Counted from the first letter of the stretch, positions 27,231 to 37,020 are shown. The stretch: DNA of 64,000 nt from Novosphingobium acidiphilum DSM 19966 (GCF_000429005.1 NZ_AUBA01000002.1:124001-188000); one strand, 5' to 3'. Numbers and translations are program-made. Notes: generated by a model from the sequence alone, not told the origin.

Positions 27231-27326
27231 AGTGATTCCCTCATGGAACGTGGATTGGACGGCGCTGGTTATGACCGCTCCATGACCGATATATTTCAAA
27301 ATGCCGTGTAATCGCGTCGCGTTATT

Positions 27327-27420
27327 GTGAATTAAATTTCACTTTCGAAAATTCACCAATATTCATGTCAAGTGAAATCGATTTCATATTAATGATCAAT
27401 TTAAAAGCCATTTCACTTGA
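27327..27420. repeat. AT-rich inverted repeats in the porin / exported-protein divergent promoter
   Basis: An AT-rich island in GC-rich DNA. It holds an imperfect palindrome GTGAATTAAATTTCAC (27327-27342), a 12-bp perfect palindrome GAAATCGATTTC within 27374-27386, and a perfect 11-bp inverted repeat TCAAGTGAAAT (27368-27378) / ATTTCACTTGA (27410-27420). All share the GTGAAAT half-site. This looks like a multi-site operator for one dimeric regulator controlling the porin and possibly the plus-strand genes. Confidence 0.5.
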
Positions 27421-27468
27421 TGATAAAGCCTGATTTTTCGCATCAGAATGGGGAAAGGATTTGTTCCC

Positions 27469-27927
27469 ATGACCCATCGTTCCATTGCAGCCGCCGCGTT
27501 TGGCATCATTGCGTTGTTTGGCGTGACCACCGCGCACGCGCAGGAGGAATTCTATGAAGACCATCCCGACCACGGGCTGCGGTTCGCCGACATGGAATTC
27601 GACATGCCCACCGACCCATTGCTGCCGTCCTGGGTCAGTTTTAGCCACGTGATCCACACGCCCGCGCAATTTCTGGCGGGTGCAACCGCGAAATTGCGGG
27701 CTGCAGTGCCGGTTGGCACCGATGCCGCAGCCGCGGCAGGCATTCTTGCGAAAGCCGGTGCGCACTGTGGCCAACCCACCGGCAATGCGATGGCCTGTCA
27801 TTATCGGGATGTCGAAACGCCCTGGGGCGGCGAATATTTCGACGCGATCAACTGGACGATTACCCTGCCCCTGGCCAACGGCCATGTTGCCGATCTGGCT
27901 GTCGCGCGCGATTGGACGCGGCGTTGA
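27469..27927 (+). CDS. Small exported protein of unknown function
   Basis: A 152-residue protein with a clear signal peptide (about 25 residues ending TTAHAQ), then an acidic mature N-terminus (EEFYEDHPDHGLRF). Two cysteines (GAHCGQ and MACHYRD) could form a periplasmic disulfide. I recognise no domain. The ATG at 27469 is preceded by AAAGGA; a second ATG seven codons upstream would lengthen the leader. It lies 41 bp before the response-regulator gene on the same strand, so it may be a periplasmic accessory or target of that two-component system. Confidence 0.65.
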   Translation: MTHRSIAAAAFGIIALFGVTTAHAQEEFYEDHPDHGLRFADMEFDMPTDPLLPSWVSFSHVIHTPAQFLAGATAKLRAAVPVGTDAAAAAGILAKAGAHCGQPTGNAMACHYRDVETPWGGEYFDAINWTITLPLANGHVADLAVARDWTRR

Positions 27928-27968
27928 GCTTGCTTGGCACCGGGCCCCGCGCGGTTTAGGGGAACGCA

Positions 27969-28649
27969 ATGACCCACGTGCTGGTGGTGGAGGATGATGC
28001 GGCCACCGCCGAAATCATCCTCGCCAGGCTATCCGAACAGGGCTACTCCACCCGCCATGCCGCGACGGGGCGCGAAGGGCTGGCCTGCGCGCAGGCTGAA
28101 CGTTTCGATGTGATCACGCTCGATCGACTGTTGCCGGACATGGACGGGCTTGTCTTGCTTGGCCGATTGCGCGCCGAACAAGTGACCGCGCCGGTGCTGG
28201 TGGTCAGTTCGATGGGCGACGTCGACCAGCGTATTGCCGGCCTGCGGGCCGGCGGCGACGATTATATGGTCAAGCCGTTTTCGCCCGACGAGCTGGCCAT
28301 GCGCGTCGAGGTTTTGCTGCGACGCGGGCATGATTATCCCGCCGATGCCATGCTGCGCATCGGCGAGCTGGAACTCGACCTGATCAAACGACAGGCCTGG
28401 TGGGCGGGGGAACAGGTGCCGCTGCTGCACAAGGAGTTTCGCCTGCTGGAATTTCTGGCGCGCCACCCCGGTCAGACGATCAGCCGCCAGATGATCTTCG
28501 AACAGGTCTGGGGCTATTTTTTCGAACCCGCCGACAACCTGATCAATGTTCATATCGGCAAAATTCGCCGCAAACTGGACCGGCCTGGACGGTCTTCACC
28601 GATCCAGACAATCAAGGGCGAAGGATACCGCCTGGACATCGCGGGATGA
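27969..28649 (+). CDS. OmpR/PhoB-family response regulator
   Basis: A 226-residue two-component response regulator. The receiver domain (1-115) has the acidic pocket EDD at 8-10, phospho-acceptor Asp52 in TLDRLLPDMDG, the conserved Ser/Thr in VVSSMG and Lys in MVKPF. The C-terminal winged-helix domain (about 130-224) has LLHKEFRLLEFLARHPG, then SRQMIFEQVWGY and HIGKIRRKLD. Its stop overlaps the kinase start (ATGA). With the kinase it probably controls the RND efflux genes immediately downstream. Such RR-HK-RND sets usually respond to metals or envelope-active compounds. Confidence 0.94.
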   Translation: MTHVLVVEDDAATAEIILARLSEQGYSTRHAATGREGLACAQAERFDVITLDRLLPDMDGLVLLGRLRAEQVTAPVLVVSSMGDVDQRIAGLRAGGDDYMVKPFSPDELAMRVEVLLRRGHDYPADAMLRIGELELDLIKRQAWWAGEQVPLLHKEFRLLEFLARHPGQTISRQMIFEQVWGYFFEPADNLINVHIGKIRRKLDRPGRSSPIQTIKGEGYRLDIAG

Positions 28650-30052
28650 TGGCAGTGCGGGGCTTCCGCAGCCTGACCAAACGGTTTCCCGATGTGCGCC
28701 ATACGATCGTCTTTCGCCTGACTGTCGGCTTCAGCGTTGTCTTCACCGTGGCCGCCGTCGCGATGATCGGGGTCACCTCGGCGCTGACAGAGCGGGCATT
28801 GACGTCGCGCACCGATCAGGTGCTGGCGCATGAAATGCACCGGTTGACCGCGTTGCCAGCAGCAAAACTGCCGGCCGAAATCGATGCCCTGATTGCCAAT
28901 AGCGCAAGTGGCCTCAATTTCTATGCACTGCTCGGACCCGACGGTCGGATCAGGGCGGGAAATTTCGCGCTGCCGGCTGTTCCGCGTGCAAGCGGCGCGT
29001 TCGAGGTGGCTGCGGGTCCCGCCTTGCCGGTGCCGGTGCGCGCGCAGGTTGAACAATTGCCCGATGGCGAACGCATCGAAGTGGCGCGCGACATCACCCA
29101 GATCATCGATTTGCGGCATCGGATATTTGCCATCACGATCTCCAGCGGGATCGCGATAATGGTGTGCGCACTGTTGGCCGGTGCCTTGCTCAGTCGCGGA
29201 CCGCTGCGCCGTGTCGGACAAGTGCGCGATGTGGCGCGCCGAATTGCGGCGGGCGAACTGGGCTTGCGCATGCCGGTCACCCCGCGTGGCGACGAACTCG
29301 ATCTGATCGCCGGAATGGTCAATGCGATGCTGGAAGAGATCGAACGTTTGCTGGAACAGGTCAAAGGTGCAACCGACGCAATCGCACACGACTTGCGCGC
29401 GCCGCTGGCACACTTGCGCCAACGATTGCAGGCGCTGGCGCCGCGACGCGGACCCGATCAGGATGGTCCGATGGCATCGGTGGTGGCCGATGCGATTGCC
29501 GATGTCGATCAGGTCCTGCGGCGGTTCAACGCGCTGCTGCGCATTTCGGAACTCGAAGCATCGGGCCGCAGATCGGGGTTTGCACCGGTTGATCCGATGG
29601 CGCTGCTTGCCGACATTGCCGAACTTTACGAGCCGCTGGCGGAAGAACAGGGCATCAATGTTTCGCTGCATGGCGCCTATGGTCAGATCATCGTCGGCGA
29701 TGAGACGCTGCTGCTCGAAGTGATCAGCAATCTCGTCGAAAACGCCTTGAAATTCGTCGGACCGGGCGGGCATGTCGTGCTTTCGGTGACAACGGCAAAC
29801 GATCGGGTGGTCATCGAAGTGCGCGACGACGGGCCGGGCATCCCCGAGACCGAACGCGCGCTGGTGCTGGGTCGGTTCAGGCGCGGATCGACCGCAAGTC
29901 GCGCTGCCGGATCCGGGCTGGGCCTCAGTCTGGTCGCAGCCATCGTCCAACTGCACGGATTTGCCATGACGCTGGGCGACGCAGCCCCGGGTCTGATCAT
30001 CAGCATAACGTGCCCGCGACAGGACCCGGCCAATAAATTGCATTTCATTTGA
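28646..30052 (+). CDS. Sensor histidine kinase
   Basis: A 468-residue membrane kinase. An N-terminal helix (about 25-47), a periplasmic sensor of about 110 residues and a second helix (about 165-187) lead to a HAMP linker (VRDVARRIAAGELGLRMPV), then the H-box AIAHDLRAPLAHLR with His248, and the ATPase domain with NLVENALKF (N-box), DDGPGIP (G1) and SGLGLSL (G2). It shares a 4-bp overlap with the response regulator. The C-terminal tail PANKLHFI has no family counterpart I recognise. Signal unknown. Confidence 0.93.
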   Translation: MMAVRGFRSLTKRFPDVRHTIVFRLTVGFSVVFTVAAVAMIGVTSALTERALTSRTDQVLAHEMHRLTALPAAKLPAEIDALIANSASGLNFYALLGPDGRIRAGNFALPAVPRASGAFEVAAGPALPVPVRAQVEQLPDGERIEVARDITQIIDLRHRIFAITISSGIAIMVCALLAGALLSRGPLRRVGQVRDVARRIAAGELGLRMPVTPRGDELDLIAGMVNAMLEEIERLLEQVKGATDAIAHDLRAPLAHLRQRLQALAPRRGPDQDGPMASVVADAIADVDQVLRRFNALLRISELEASGRRSGFAPVDPMALLADIAELYEPLAEEQGINVSLHGAYGQIIVGDETLLLEVISNLVENALKFVGPGGHVVLSVTTANDRVVIEVRDDGPGIPETERALVLGRFRRGSTASRAAGSGLGLSLVAAIVQLHGFAMTLGDAAPGLIISITCPRQDPANKLHFI

Positions 30053-30126
30053 TAGGTTGTGCGCGCGGTTCAATAGCCTTGATCAACCAGTGGCTTTGGC
30101 CAAGTTGAATCGGATCGCCCGTAAAC

Positions 30127-33100
30127 ATGCTGCATTTGATCAGGATCGCGCTGAGCCGACCCTATACATTCGTGGCCATGGCAATTCTGATCGTGCTTGG
30201 CGGAACAATTGCCTGGTTACGCGCGCCCACTGACATTTTTCCGGATATCCGCATGCCGGTTATCGCCGTGGTGTGGACGTATAATGGTCTGCCGCCGAGC
30301 GACATGTCCGGACGCGTGGTCTATTTCTATGAGCGACAGCTGGCCAACTCGGTCAACGATATCGACCATGTCGAAAGCCAGTCGCTGACGGGGGTGGGTG
30401 TCGTAAAGATATTCTTCCGCCCCGGGGTCGATATCCGCACCGCCACCGCCCAGGTTACCTCGATTTCACAAACGGTGCTCAAGCAGATGCCGCCCGGCAT
30501 CACCCCGCCGCAGATCCTGAACTACAACGCTTCGACCGTTCCGATCCTGCAACTGGCGCTATCGTCGGACAGCCTGACCGAACAAAAGATTTTCGATATC
30601 GGCCAGAACAGCATTCGCCCGGCGCTTGCAACGGTCGAAGGCGCCGCCATTCCCACGCCTTATGGTGGCCGGGTGCGCCAGATCCAGGTCGATCTCGATC
30701 CGGTCGCACTGTTCGCCCATCGACTAAGCCCCGCCGATGTCGGCGCGGCTTTGGCAGCGCAGAACCAGATCGTGCCTGCGGGTTCGGCACGGATCGGGAC
30801 TTATGAATATGCCGTGCGGCTGAACAACAGTCCCGACGCCATCGCCGATCTGAACAATCTGCCCATCCGAACCCAGGACGGCGCGACGATCACCATGCGC
30901 GATGTCGCCAATGTGCACGATGGATCGCCCCCGCAAACCAACGTGGTACGGGTCGACGGGCGACGGGCGGTGTTGATGACGGTACTCAAGGCGGGCAGCG
31001 CATCAACGATCGCGATTGTCGATGCGGTCAAGGCGCTGCTGCCGACATTGCGCCCGATCCTGCCGCAGGACCTGCATGTTGCGGCGCTGGCCGACCAGTC
31101 GCTGTTTGTGAAGGCCGCTGTGTCGGGCGTGATCCGTGAAGGCGTGATTGCGGCTGCGCTGACCAGCATAATGATCCTGCTGTTTCTCGGGTCGTGGCGA
31201 TCGACCGTGATCATCGCGATATCGATCCCGTTGGCGGTGCTCGCCGCGGTGGCCGGACTTGCCGTTACGGGCGAGACCATGAACATCATGACCCTGGGCG
31301 GGTTGTCGCTGGCAGTCGGCATTCTGGTCGACGATGCGACGGTAACCATCGAAAACATCAACTGGCACCTTGAACAGGGCAAGCAGGTCGAGGCGGCCAT
31401 CCTCGACGGTGCAGCGCAGATCGTTCAACCGGCCCTGGTCAGCCTGCTGTGCATCTGCATTGCCTTCGTGCCGATGTTCTTTTTGCCTGGCGTGGCGGGT
31501 TTCCTGTTTGCGCCCATGGCCAAGGCGGTGGTGTTTGCGATGATCGCCTCGTTCGTGCTGTCGCGCACCCTGGTGCCGACGATGGGCAATTATCTGCTGC
31601 GCCAGCACGCGGCCGCACATACGTCGAATCAGATGGCGGCGCACGATGCCGCAGTAGGCCACCCGCAGACCCACAATCCGCTGCGAAAGTTCCAGCACCG
31701 CTTCGAAGCGCGGTTCGAAGCACTTCGTCGCTGGTACATGCAGGCGCTTGCGCTCGCGCTGGCACGCCCGCGTCATGTGGTGTGGGGCGCCGCTGCGGTT
31801 GTGGTGCTATCGCTTGCGCTGGTGCCGTTTCTGGGCCGCAATTTCTTTCCGGCGGTCGATTCCGGACAGATCAGCCTGCATGTTCGGGCGCCGGTGGGGA
31901 CCCGTATCGAGGAAACGGCCGGGTTGTTCGATCATGTCGAGGCACAGATCCGCGCAAGCCTGCCCCCCGGGGAAATTGCCTCGGTGGTCGACAATATCGG
32001 CATGCCGGTTTCGGGCATCAACCTGGCCTATTCCAACACCGGCGGCATCGGACCACAGGATGGCGACATTCTGGTGACCTTGCGCGAAGGCCACGGCCCT
32101 TCAGCCGACAGGGTCAAGCGTCTGCGCGAGAGTTTGCCGCGCGCGTTCCCGGGCACCTCATTCTCGTTTCTTCCCGCCGATATCGTCAGCCAGATCCTTA
32201 ACTTTGGCGCGCCTGCACCCATCGACATCATGATCACCGGGCCCGACCTGCCGGCCAATGAAGCCTGGTCAAATCATCTGCTTGTGCGGCTACGCGGCAT
32301 CCCCGGCCTGGCTGATGCCCATTTGCAGCAGGCGAGCAATTACCCCGGCATGGCGGTCAATATCGACCGGAGCCAGGCAGATCGGCTGGGCATAACCGAA
32401 GGCGATGTCACCCGATCGTTGTCGGTCAACCTGGCAGGCAGCCTGCAGACCGCGCCCGCGTTCTGGTTAAACCCGAAAAACGGCGTGTCCTATCCGATCG
32501 TGGTGCAGACCCCGCAATATCGCGCGGACAGTTTGTCCGCGCTGGCCAATGTCCCGGTGGGCAGCAACGTGGCGGGCGCGGTACAAACGCTGGGCGCACT
32601 CGGCACGATCGATCGGGAACGGACGAGCGCCGTCATCTCGCACTACGCGGTGCAGCCAGCACTGGATATCTATGCCACGATACAAGGCCGCGATCTGGGT
32701 GCGGTGGCCGGTGATATCCAGCGTGTTCTCGATCATGAAACCGCCAGTTTGCCCGGTGGTGCGCATGTCCAGCTGCGCGGCCAGGTGCTGACCATGAACA
32801 CCGCGTTTTCGGGCCTTGGCTGGGGGTTGGCGGGCGCAATTGTGCTGATTTATCTGCTGATCGTCGTAAATTTCCAAAGCTGGTCCGATCCTGCGGCGAT
32901 TGTCTCGGCGCTGCCGGCTGCGATCGCCGGGATCGCCTGGATGCTGTTTGCGACCGGGACCACGCTCTCGGTTCCGGCGCTGACCGGTGCGATCATGTGC
33001 ATGGGGGTGGCAACCGCCAATTCGGTGCTCGTGGTCAGCTTTGCGCGCGAACAACTGGCGGCAGGCGGCAACGCGCTGCAAGCGGCGCTGGCCGCGGGCG

Positions 33101-33321
33101 CGACACGGTTTCGTCCGGTGCTGATGACCGCGCTCGCCATGATCATCGGCATGGCACCGATGGCGCTTGGCCTGGGCGAAGGCGGCGAACAGAACGCCCC
33201 GCTGGGACGCGCTGTCATCGGTGGGCTGGTCTTTGCAACAATCGCCACGCTGGTGTTCGTACCGGTCGTCTTCAGCCTTATCCATCGCCACGCGCGGGAC
33301 GGAGCCTCGCTGCATGTCTGA
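30127..33321 (+). CDS. RND-family efflux pump, inner-membrane subunit
   Basis: A 1064-residue resistance-nodulation-division transporter of the AcrB/MdtC superfamily with 12 helices and two large periplasmic porter domains. Proton-relay aspartates Asp402-Asp403 lie in GGLSLAVGILVDDATVTIEN (TM4), and PTDIFPDI near residue 40 is the usual N-terminal signature. An inserted loop near 500-530 (rich in His, Gln and Ala) lies after TM6. The adaptor gene overlaps its 3' end by 8 bp. The absence of the long metal-RND motifs suggests an organic substrate such as a drug, bile-like compound or aromatic. Confidence 0.92.
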   Translation: MLHLIRIALSRPYTFVAMAILIVLGGTIAWLRAPTDIFPDIRMPVIAVVWTYNGLPPSDMSGRVVYFYERQLANSVNDIDHVESQSLTGVGVVKIFFRPGVDIRTATAQVTSISQTVLKQMPPGITPPQILNYNASTVPILQLALSSDSLTEQKIFDIGQNSIRPALATVEGAAIPTPYGGRVRQIQVDLDPVALFAHRLSPADVGAALAAQNQIVPAGSARIGTYEYAVRLNNSPDAIADLNNLPIRTQDGATITMRDVANVHDGSPPQTNVVRVDGRRAVLMTVLKAGSASTIAIVDAVKALLPTLRPILPQDLHVAALADQSLFVKAAVSGVIREGVIAAALTSIMILLFLGSWRSTVIIAISIPLAVLAAVAGLAVTGETMNIMTLGGLSLAVGILVDDATVTIENINWHLEQGKQVEAAILDGAAQIVQPALVSLLCICIAFVPMFFLPGVAGFLFAPMAKAVVFAMIASFVLSRTLVPTMGNYLLRQHAAAHTSNQMAAHDAAVGHPQTHNPLRKFQHRFEARFEALRRWYMQALALALARPRHVVWGAAAVVVLSLALVPFLGRNFFPAVDSGQISLHVRAPVGTRIEETAGLFDHVEAQIRASLPPGEIASVVDNIGMPVSGINLAYSNTGGIGPQDGDILVTLREGHGPSADRVKRLRESLPRAFPGTSFSFLPADIVSQILNFGAPAPIDIMITGPDLPANEAWSNHLLVRLRGIPGLADAHLQQASNYPGMAVNIDRSQADRLGITEGDVTRSLSVNLAGSLQTAPAFWLNPKNGVSYPIVVQTPQYRADSLSALANVPVGSNVAGAVQTLGALGTIDRERTSAVISHYAVQPALDIYATIQGRDLGAVAGDIQRVLDHETASLPGGAHVQLRGQVLTMNTAFSGLGWGLAGAIVLIYLLIVVNFQSWSDPAAIVSALPAAIAGIAWMLFATGTTLSVPALTGAIMCMGVATANSVLVVSFAREQLAAGGNALQAALAAGATRFRPVLMTALAMIIGMAPMALGLGEGGEQNAPLGRAVIGGLVFATIATLVFVPVVFSLIHRHARDGASLHV

Positions 33322-34465
33322 TATTTCGCCCCTGCAAAATCCTCCACCCCGCGGTTTGCGCGCCGCCGGCATCGCGATCGGCGCGGCGGCGCTGGTCATC
33401 GTGCTGGTGGGCTCGGTCCTGCGCATGCATGATGGCTACGGCGCGCAGCAATGGTCCACCGCGCAAGCCACCCCGACGGTGCGGCTGATATCCCCGAGAT
33501 CGACCGCAGCGAACGCAACGCTTGTCCAGCCCGGCACCATCGAAGCGTGGACCGAGGCGAAGATCTTTGCGCGTGTGCCTGGATATATCCATGCCTGGTA
33601 TACCGATATCGGCGACCGGGTGGTCACCGGCGCAACGCTCGGCCGGATTGATACGCCCGAGCTCGACCAGCAGATCATCCAGGCCCGCGCAGCACTCGTC
33701 CGGGCCCGCGCCGAGGCCATGCTGGCGCGCACCACCTCGGCGCGCTGGCAGGACCTGCTGCGATCCACCGCAGTATCGCGCCAGGAAGCCGACGAGAAGG
33801 CCGCTGATTCGGCAACACGCGCGGCGGGCGTCGATGAAGCCCGGGCAAGCCTGGGGCGCCTGCTTGCACTCAAAGCCTATAGCACCGTGTCCGCGCCATT
33901 TGCCGGCGTGATCACGTTGCGCAACGCCGATATCGGCGACCTCGTCGGGCCGGGTGCGACCACGCAGCAACCGATGTTCGCGCTGGCAGATGACCGCAGC
34001 TTGCGCGTCTACGTCGATGTGCCGCAACGCTATGCCCCGCAAATGACAAAAGGACTGGTGGCGGATCTTTCGGTTCCCGCGTGGCCCGGGCGGGTGTTCG
34101 CAGCACGGGTGATCGGCCAATCGGGCGGGGTCGACACCAAAACCGGCGCCTTGCGTGTCGAATTGTTGGCAGACAATGCCGACAGGCGGTTGAAGCCGGG
34201 CGGTTTTGCGCAAGTCAGCTTCCGCCTGCCGGTGCCCGCTGGGGAAGTGACCATCCCGGCGAGCGCGCTGATCCTGCGTGGCGGCACGCGTGTTGCAACG
34301 GTCGACCGCGCGGGGCGGGTTCGCATGCTCGCGGTCACCATCGGCCGCGATATGGGGTCAATGGTGGAAATCACCGCCGGGCTGTCGGCTGCGACGCGGA
34401 TCATCGACAGTCCGCCGGATTCGCTGCAGGATGGTGACACGGTGCGGGTGGCCGCGCATGGCTAA
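33314..34465 (+). CDS. RND efflux periplasmic adaptor (membrane fusion protein)
   Basis: A 383-residue HlyD/AcrA-type adaptor. One N-terminal membrane anchor (about 19-38), then beta-barrel/lipoyl/hairpin elements: VPGYIHAWYTDIGDRVVTGATLGRID is the first lipoyl half, an alpha-helical hairpin of modest length follows (about 120-180), and YSTVSAPFAGVITLRNADIGDLV is the second half. No lipobox is present, so it is anchored by the helix. The ATG at 33314 overlaps the pump gene by 8 bp, and its stop overlaps the next gene. It bridges pump and outer-membrane channel. Confidence 0.93.
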   Translation: MSDISPLQNPPPRGLRAAGIAIGAAALVIVLVGSVLRMHDGYGAQQWSTAQATPTVRLISPRSTAANATLVQPGTIEAWTEAKIFARVPGYIHAWYTDIGDRVVTGATLGRIDTPELDQQIIQARAALVRARAEAMLARTTSARWQDLLRSTAVSRQEADEKAADSATRAAGVDEARASLGRLLALKAYSTVSAPFAGVITLRNADIGDLVGPGATTQQPMFALADDRSLRVYVDVPQRYAPQMTKGLVADLSVPAWPGRVFAARVIGQSGGVDTKTGALRVELLADNADRRLKPGGFAQVSFRLPVPAGEVTIPASALILRGGTRVATVDRAGRVRMLAVTIGRDMGSMVEITAGLSAATRIIDSPPDSLQDGDTVRVAAHG

Positions 34466-35882
34466 GCTTTGCCCGCGCGCGGGCCTGCTGCCGGTGCTGG
34501 CGCTGCTGGCCGGTTGCAGCCAGGCACCGGCATATGCGCCGCCAGCGGTCAGCATTCCCGCCACCTTTCGCGAAGCGGACGGCCAGCGCTGGATCCCCGC
34601 GACACCCGGCCACCCCGATCGCGACACGCGCTGGTGGCAAGGGTTTGGCGATGCGACACTCGATGATCTCGAAACCCGAATGCTGGCGGACAATCTGTCG
34701 CTTGCGCAGTCGGTCGCCCGCCATGACGCCGCACTGGCGGAATATGGAATTGTCCATGCCGACACCCAGCCGCAGATCGGGGTGAATATCGACCTGTCGG
34801 CCAATCGTCAGTCGAATGACCGCCCGCTGCGCGGGTCCAACCAGCCCGATCTCTACGGCGCGGAAACCGCGGGCGGGCTGGCAAGCTATCAGCTCGATCT
34901 GTGGGGACGGTTGACCGATCGGGCGCGGGCAGCACGCGCACAGGCCGACGCCAGCGCCGATGATCTTGCCTACGCGCGTCTTGCGTTGTCGGCGCAACTG
35001 GCCTCGTCGTACATCAACTTGCGCGGGCTTGATGCGCAGGTTGCAATTCTGGCCAGTGCAGTCAAAGCCTATGGCGATGCGGCAAGGATCGTTCGGCTGC
35101 GGTTCGTCAAGGGCATTGCCAGCGGGATCGATATCGGGCGCATCGACGCGCAATTTGCCGACACGCAGGCACAGTTGGCGCGCGTGCGGGGGGACCGGGC
35201 GGTGGCAGAACATGCCATCGCCACGTTGGTGGGGGTTCCCGCCAGCGGCTTCGACATTCCGATCGAGGTGCCGTTGATGCGGCCGCTCGCGGTCCCGGCG
35301 GTGGTGCCCGCAGACGTACTACAGGCGCGCGCGGACATTGCGGCTGCCGAACGCCGGGTCTATGCGGCAAACCGCGCAATCGGCGTTGCCCGGGCGGCCT
35401 GGTTTCCTGCGATCGCGATCGGGGCAGCCGGGGGCACGGAAGCAACCGCCCTGGCGGGGCTTGCCGCAACGCCCAATCTGTTCTGGTCGATCGGGCCGCA
35501 ATTGGTTTTGCCCTTGTTTGACGGCGGGCGGCGTCGGGCGCGCCAACGCCAGGCCGAAGCCGAATGGCGCGAGGCCTCTGCGCACTATCGCGCCACCGTA
35601 TTGACCGCGTTTCAACAAGTCGAAGACGGGTTGGCGCGGTCATCGCGCCTGTCCGACCAAGTGGCCGCAGAAGATCGCGCTGCGCGTTCGGCCGACAGCG
35701 CAGCACGCCTGGCCTATGAACGCTATGTCAAGGGCGTGGCGAACATTCTGGATGTTGTAACGGCACAGGCGACCGAACTCGATGTACGCCGCCGCGCCGA
35801 ACAGGCGCGGGTCGAACAACTGCAAACCGGCGCATCGCTGCAACTGGCGTGCGGCGGGTGCGGCGTGCCGCGCGGCAAATAA
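34458..35882 (+). CDS. RND efflux outer-membrane factor, NodT-type lipoprotein
   Basis: A 474-residue TolC-like channel of the NodT subfamily. A lipoprotein signal with LLAGC (Cys20) is followed by the WWQGFGDATLDDLETRMLADN motif and the two repeated halves with long alpha-helices (SYINLRGLDAQVAIL; YERYVKGVANILDVVTAQ). It closes the two-component/RND/adaptor/channel locus, giving a complete tripartite pump. The ATG at 34458 overlaps the adaptor gene by 8 bp. A cysteine pair at the C-terminus (ACGGCG) is uncommon. Confidence 0.93.
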   Translation: MAKLCPRAGLLPVLALLAGCSQAPAYAPPAVSIPATFREADGQRWIPATPGHPDRDTRWWQGFGDATLDDLETRMLADNLSLAQSVARHDAALAEYGIVHADTQPQIGVNIDLSANRQSNDRPLRGSNQPDLYGAETAGGLASYQLDLWGRLTDRARAARAQADASADDLAYARLALSAQLASSYINLRGLDAQVAILASAVKAYGDAARIVRLRFVKGIASGIDIGRIDAQFADTQAQLARVRGDRAVAEHAIATLVGVPASGFDIPIEVPLMRPLAVPAVVPADVLQARADIAAAERRVYAANRAIGVARAAWFPAIAIGAAGGTEATALAGLAATPNLFWSIGPQLVLPLFDGGRRRARQRQAEAEWREASAHYRATVLTAFQQVEDGLARSSRLSDQVAAEDRAARSADSAARLAYERYVKGVANILDVVTAQATELDVRRRAEQARVEQLQTGASLQLACGGCGVPRGK

Positions 35883-35887
35883 CCCCT

Positions 35888-37018
35888 CTACCCCCCGTGC
35901 TGGCCCTTGCGCGGAGAAGCTTTGTCTGTCGCCAGGTCCATCCCGGCAAAGCGGATGGGGGTGCGTACGCCCGGGATCGGGGTGCCGTCATCGGCATGGA
36001 GCGCCAGTTGCATACCGCGCGCCACGATCTGCGGATCGGCAAAGGCGTCGGCCACGGTGTTGATCGGGCCCGCGGGCACGCCGGCCTGGGCCAGTTGGGC
36101 CAACAGGTCATCGCGGATGAACCGGCGGGTCACCGCGCGGATCGCGTCTTCCAATGCTTCGCGATTGTCGAGCCGCGCGGTGTTGCCGACAAAGCGCGGA
36201 TCGTTGGCCAGATCGGGGCAGCCCGCCACCGTGCAGAATCGGGCGAATTGTCCGTCGTTGCCCACCGCAAGGATGAACCAGCCGTCGGCGGTGGGATAGA
36301 CCGCATAGGGTGCCACGTTGGGATGCGCGTTGCCCATCCGCGTCGGGCTGATGCCAGACACCAGATAGTTCAGCGCCTGGTTGCCCAGAACACCGACCAT
36401 CACGTCGAACAGCGCCATGTCGATATGATCGCCGCGCCCGGTTTTGGCACGCGCGGCCAGCGCGGCCTGGATCGCGATCACCGCATAAAGCCCGGTCATG
36501 ATATCGGCAAAGGCAACGCCGATCTTCTGCGGCGATCCGGCAGGATCGCCGGTCAGGTCCATGATCCCCGACAGCCCCTGGATGATGAAATCATACCCGG
36601 CACGCGGGGCATAGGGTCCGTCCTGGCCGAACCCGGTGATCGAACAATAGATCAGCCGCGGATTGATCGCCGACAGGCTCGCATAATCCAGCCCGTATTT
36701 GGCGAGCCCGCCCAGCTTGAAATTCTCGATCAGCACGTCGGCGTCGGCGATCAGGTCGCGCACCACCTGCTGGCCTTCGGGTGTCGCGAAATCGGCAATG
36801 ACCGAGCGTTTGCCCCGGTTGGTGGCATGGTAATAGGCCGCATCGCGGCTGCCATCGGCATATTCGACAAATGGCGGGCCCCAGGTGCGCGTGTCGTCGC
36901 CGGCGGCGGATTCCACCTTGATCACCTCGGCGCCCAGGTCGGACAGCGTCTGCCCGGCCCACGGTCCCGCCAGCACGCGCGCCAGTTCGACGACTTTCAG
37001 CCCGGCCAGCGGCGTCAC
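35888..37018 (-). CDS. Class III (CaiB/BaiF) CoA-transferase, probably for glutarate
   Basis: A 376-residue family III CoA-transferase. Features: LARVLAGPWAGQTLSDLGAEVIKVE at the N-terminus, ENFKLGGLAKYGLDY, and IGVAFADIMTGLYA with the catalytic aspartate at about residue 172. It follows gcdH on the same strand with overlapping ends, so succinate- or acetyl-CoA-dependent activation of glutarate to glutaryl-CoA is the likely role, as for the mitochondrial glutarate CoA-transferase. A GTG start at 37018 is chosen; a TTG at 37024 overlapping the gcdH stop is the alternative. Confidence 0.85.
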   Translation of the reverse strand: MTPLAGLKVVELARVLAGPWAGQTLSDLGAEVIKVESAAGDDTRTWGPPFVEYADGSRDAAYYHATNRGKRSVIADFATPEGQQVVRDLIADADVLIENFKLGGLAKYGLDYASLSAINPRLIYCSITGFGQDGPYAPRAGYDFIIQGLSGIMDLTGDPAGSPQKIGVAFADIMTGLYAVIAIQAALAARAKTGRGDHIDMALFDVMVGVLGNQALNYLVSGISPTRMGNAHPNVAPYAVYPTADGWFILAVGNDGQFARFCTVAGCPDLANDPRFVGNTARLDNREALEDAIRAVTRRFIRDDLLAQLAQAGVPAGPINTVADAFADPQIVARGMQLALHADDGTPIPGVRTPIRFAGMDLATDKASPRKGQHGG

Positions 37019-37020
37019 GG

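Noticed and set aside
28550..30073. 507-codon minus-strand frame opposite the sensor kinase
   Set aside because: Antisense shadow of a kinase with all conserved boxes.
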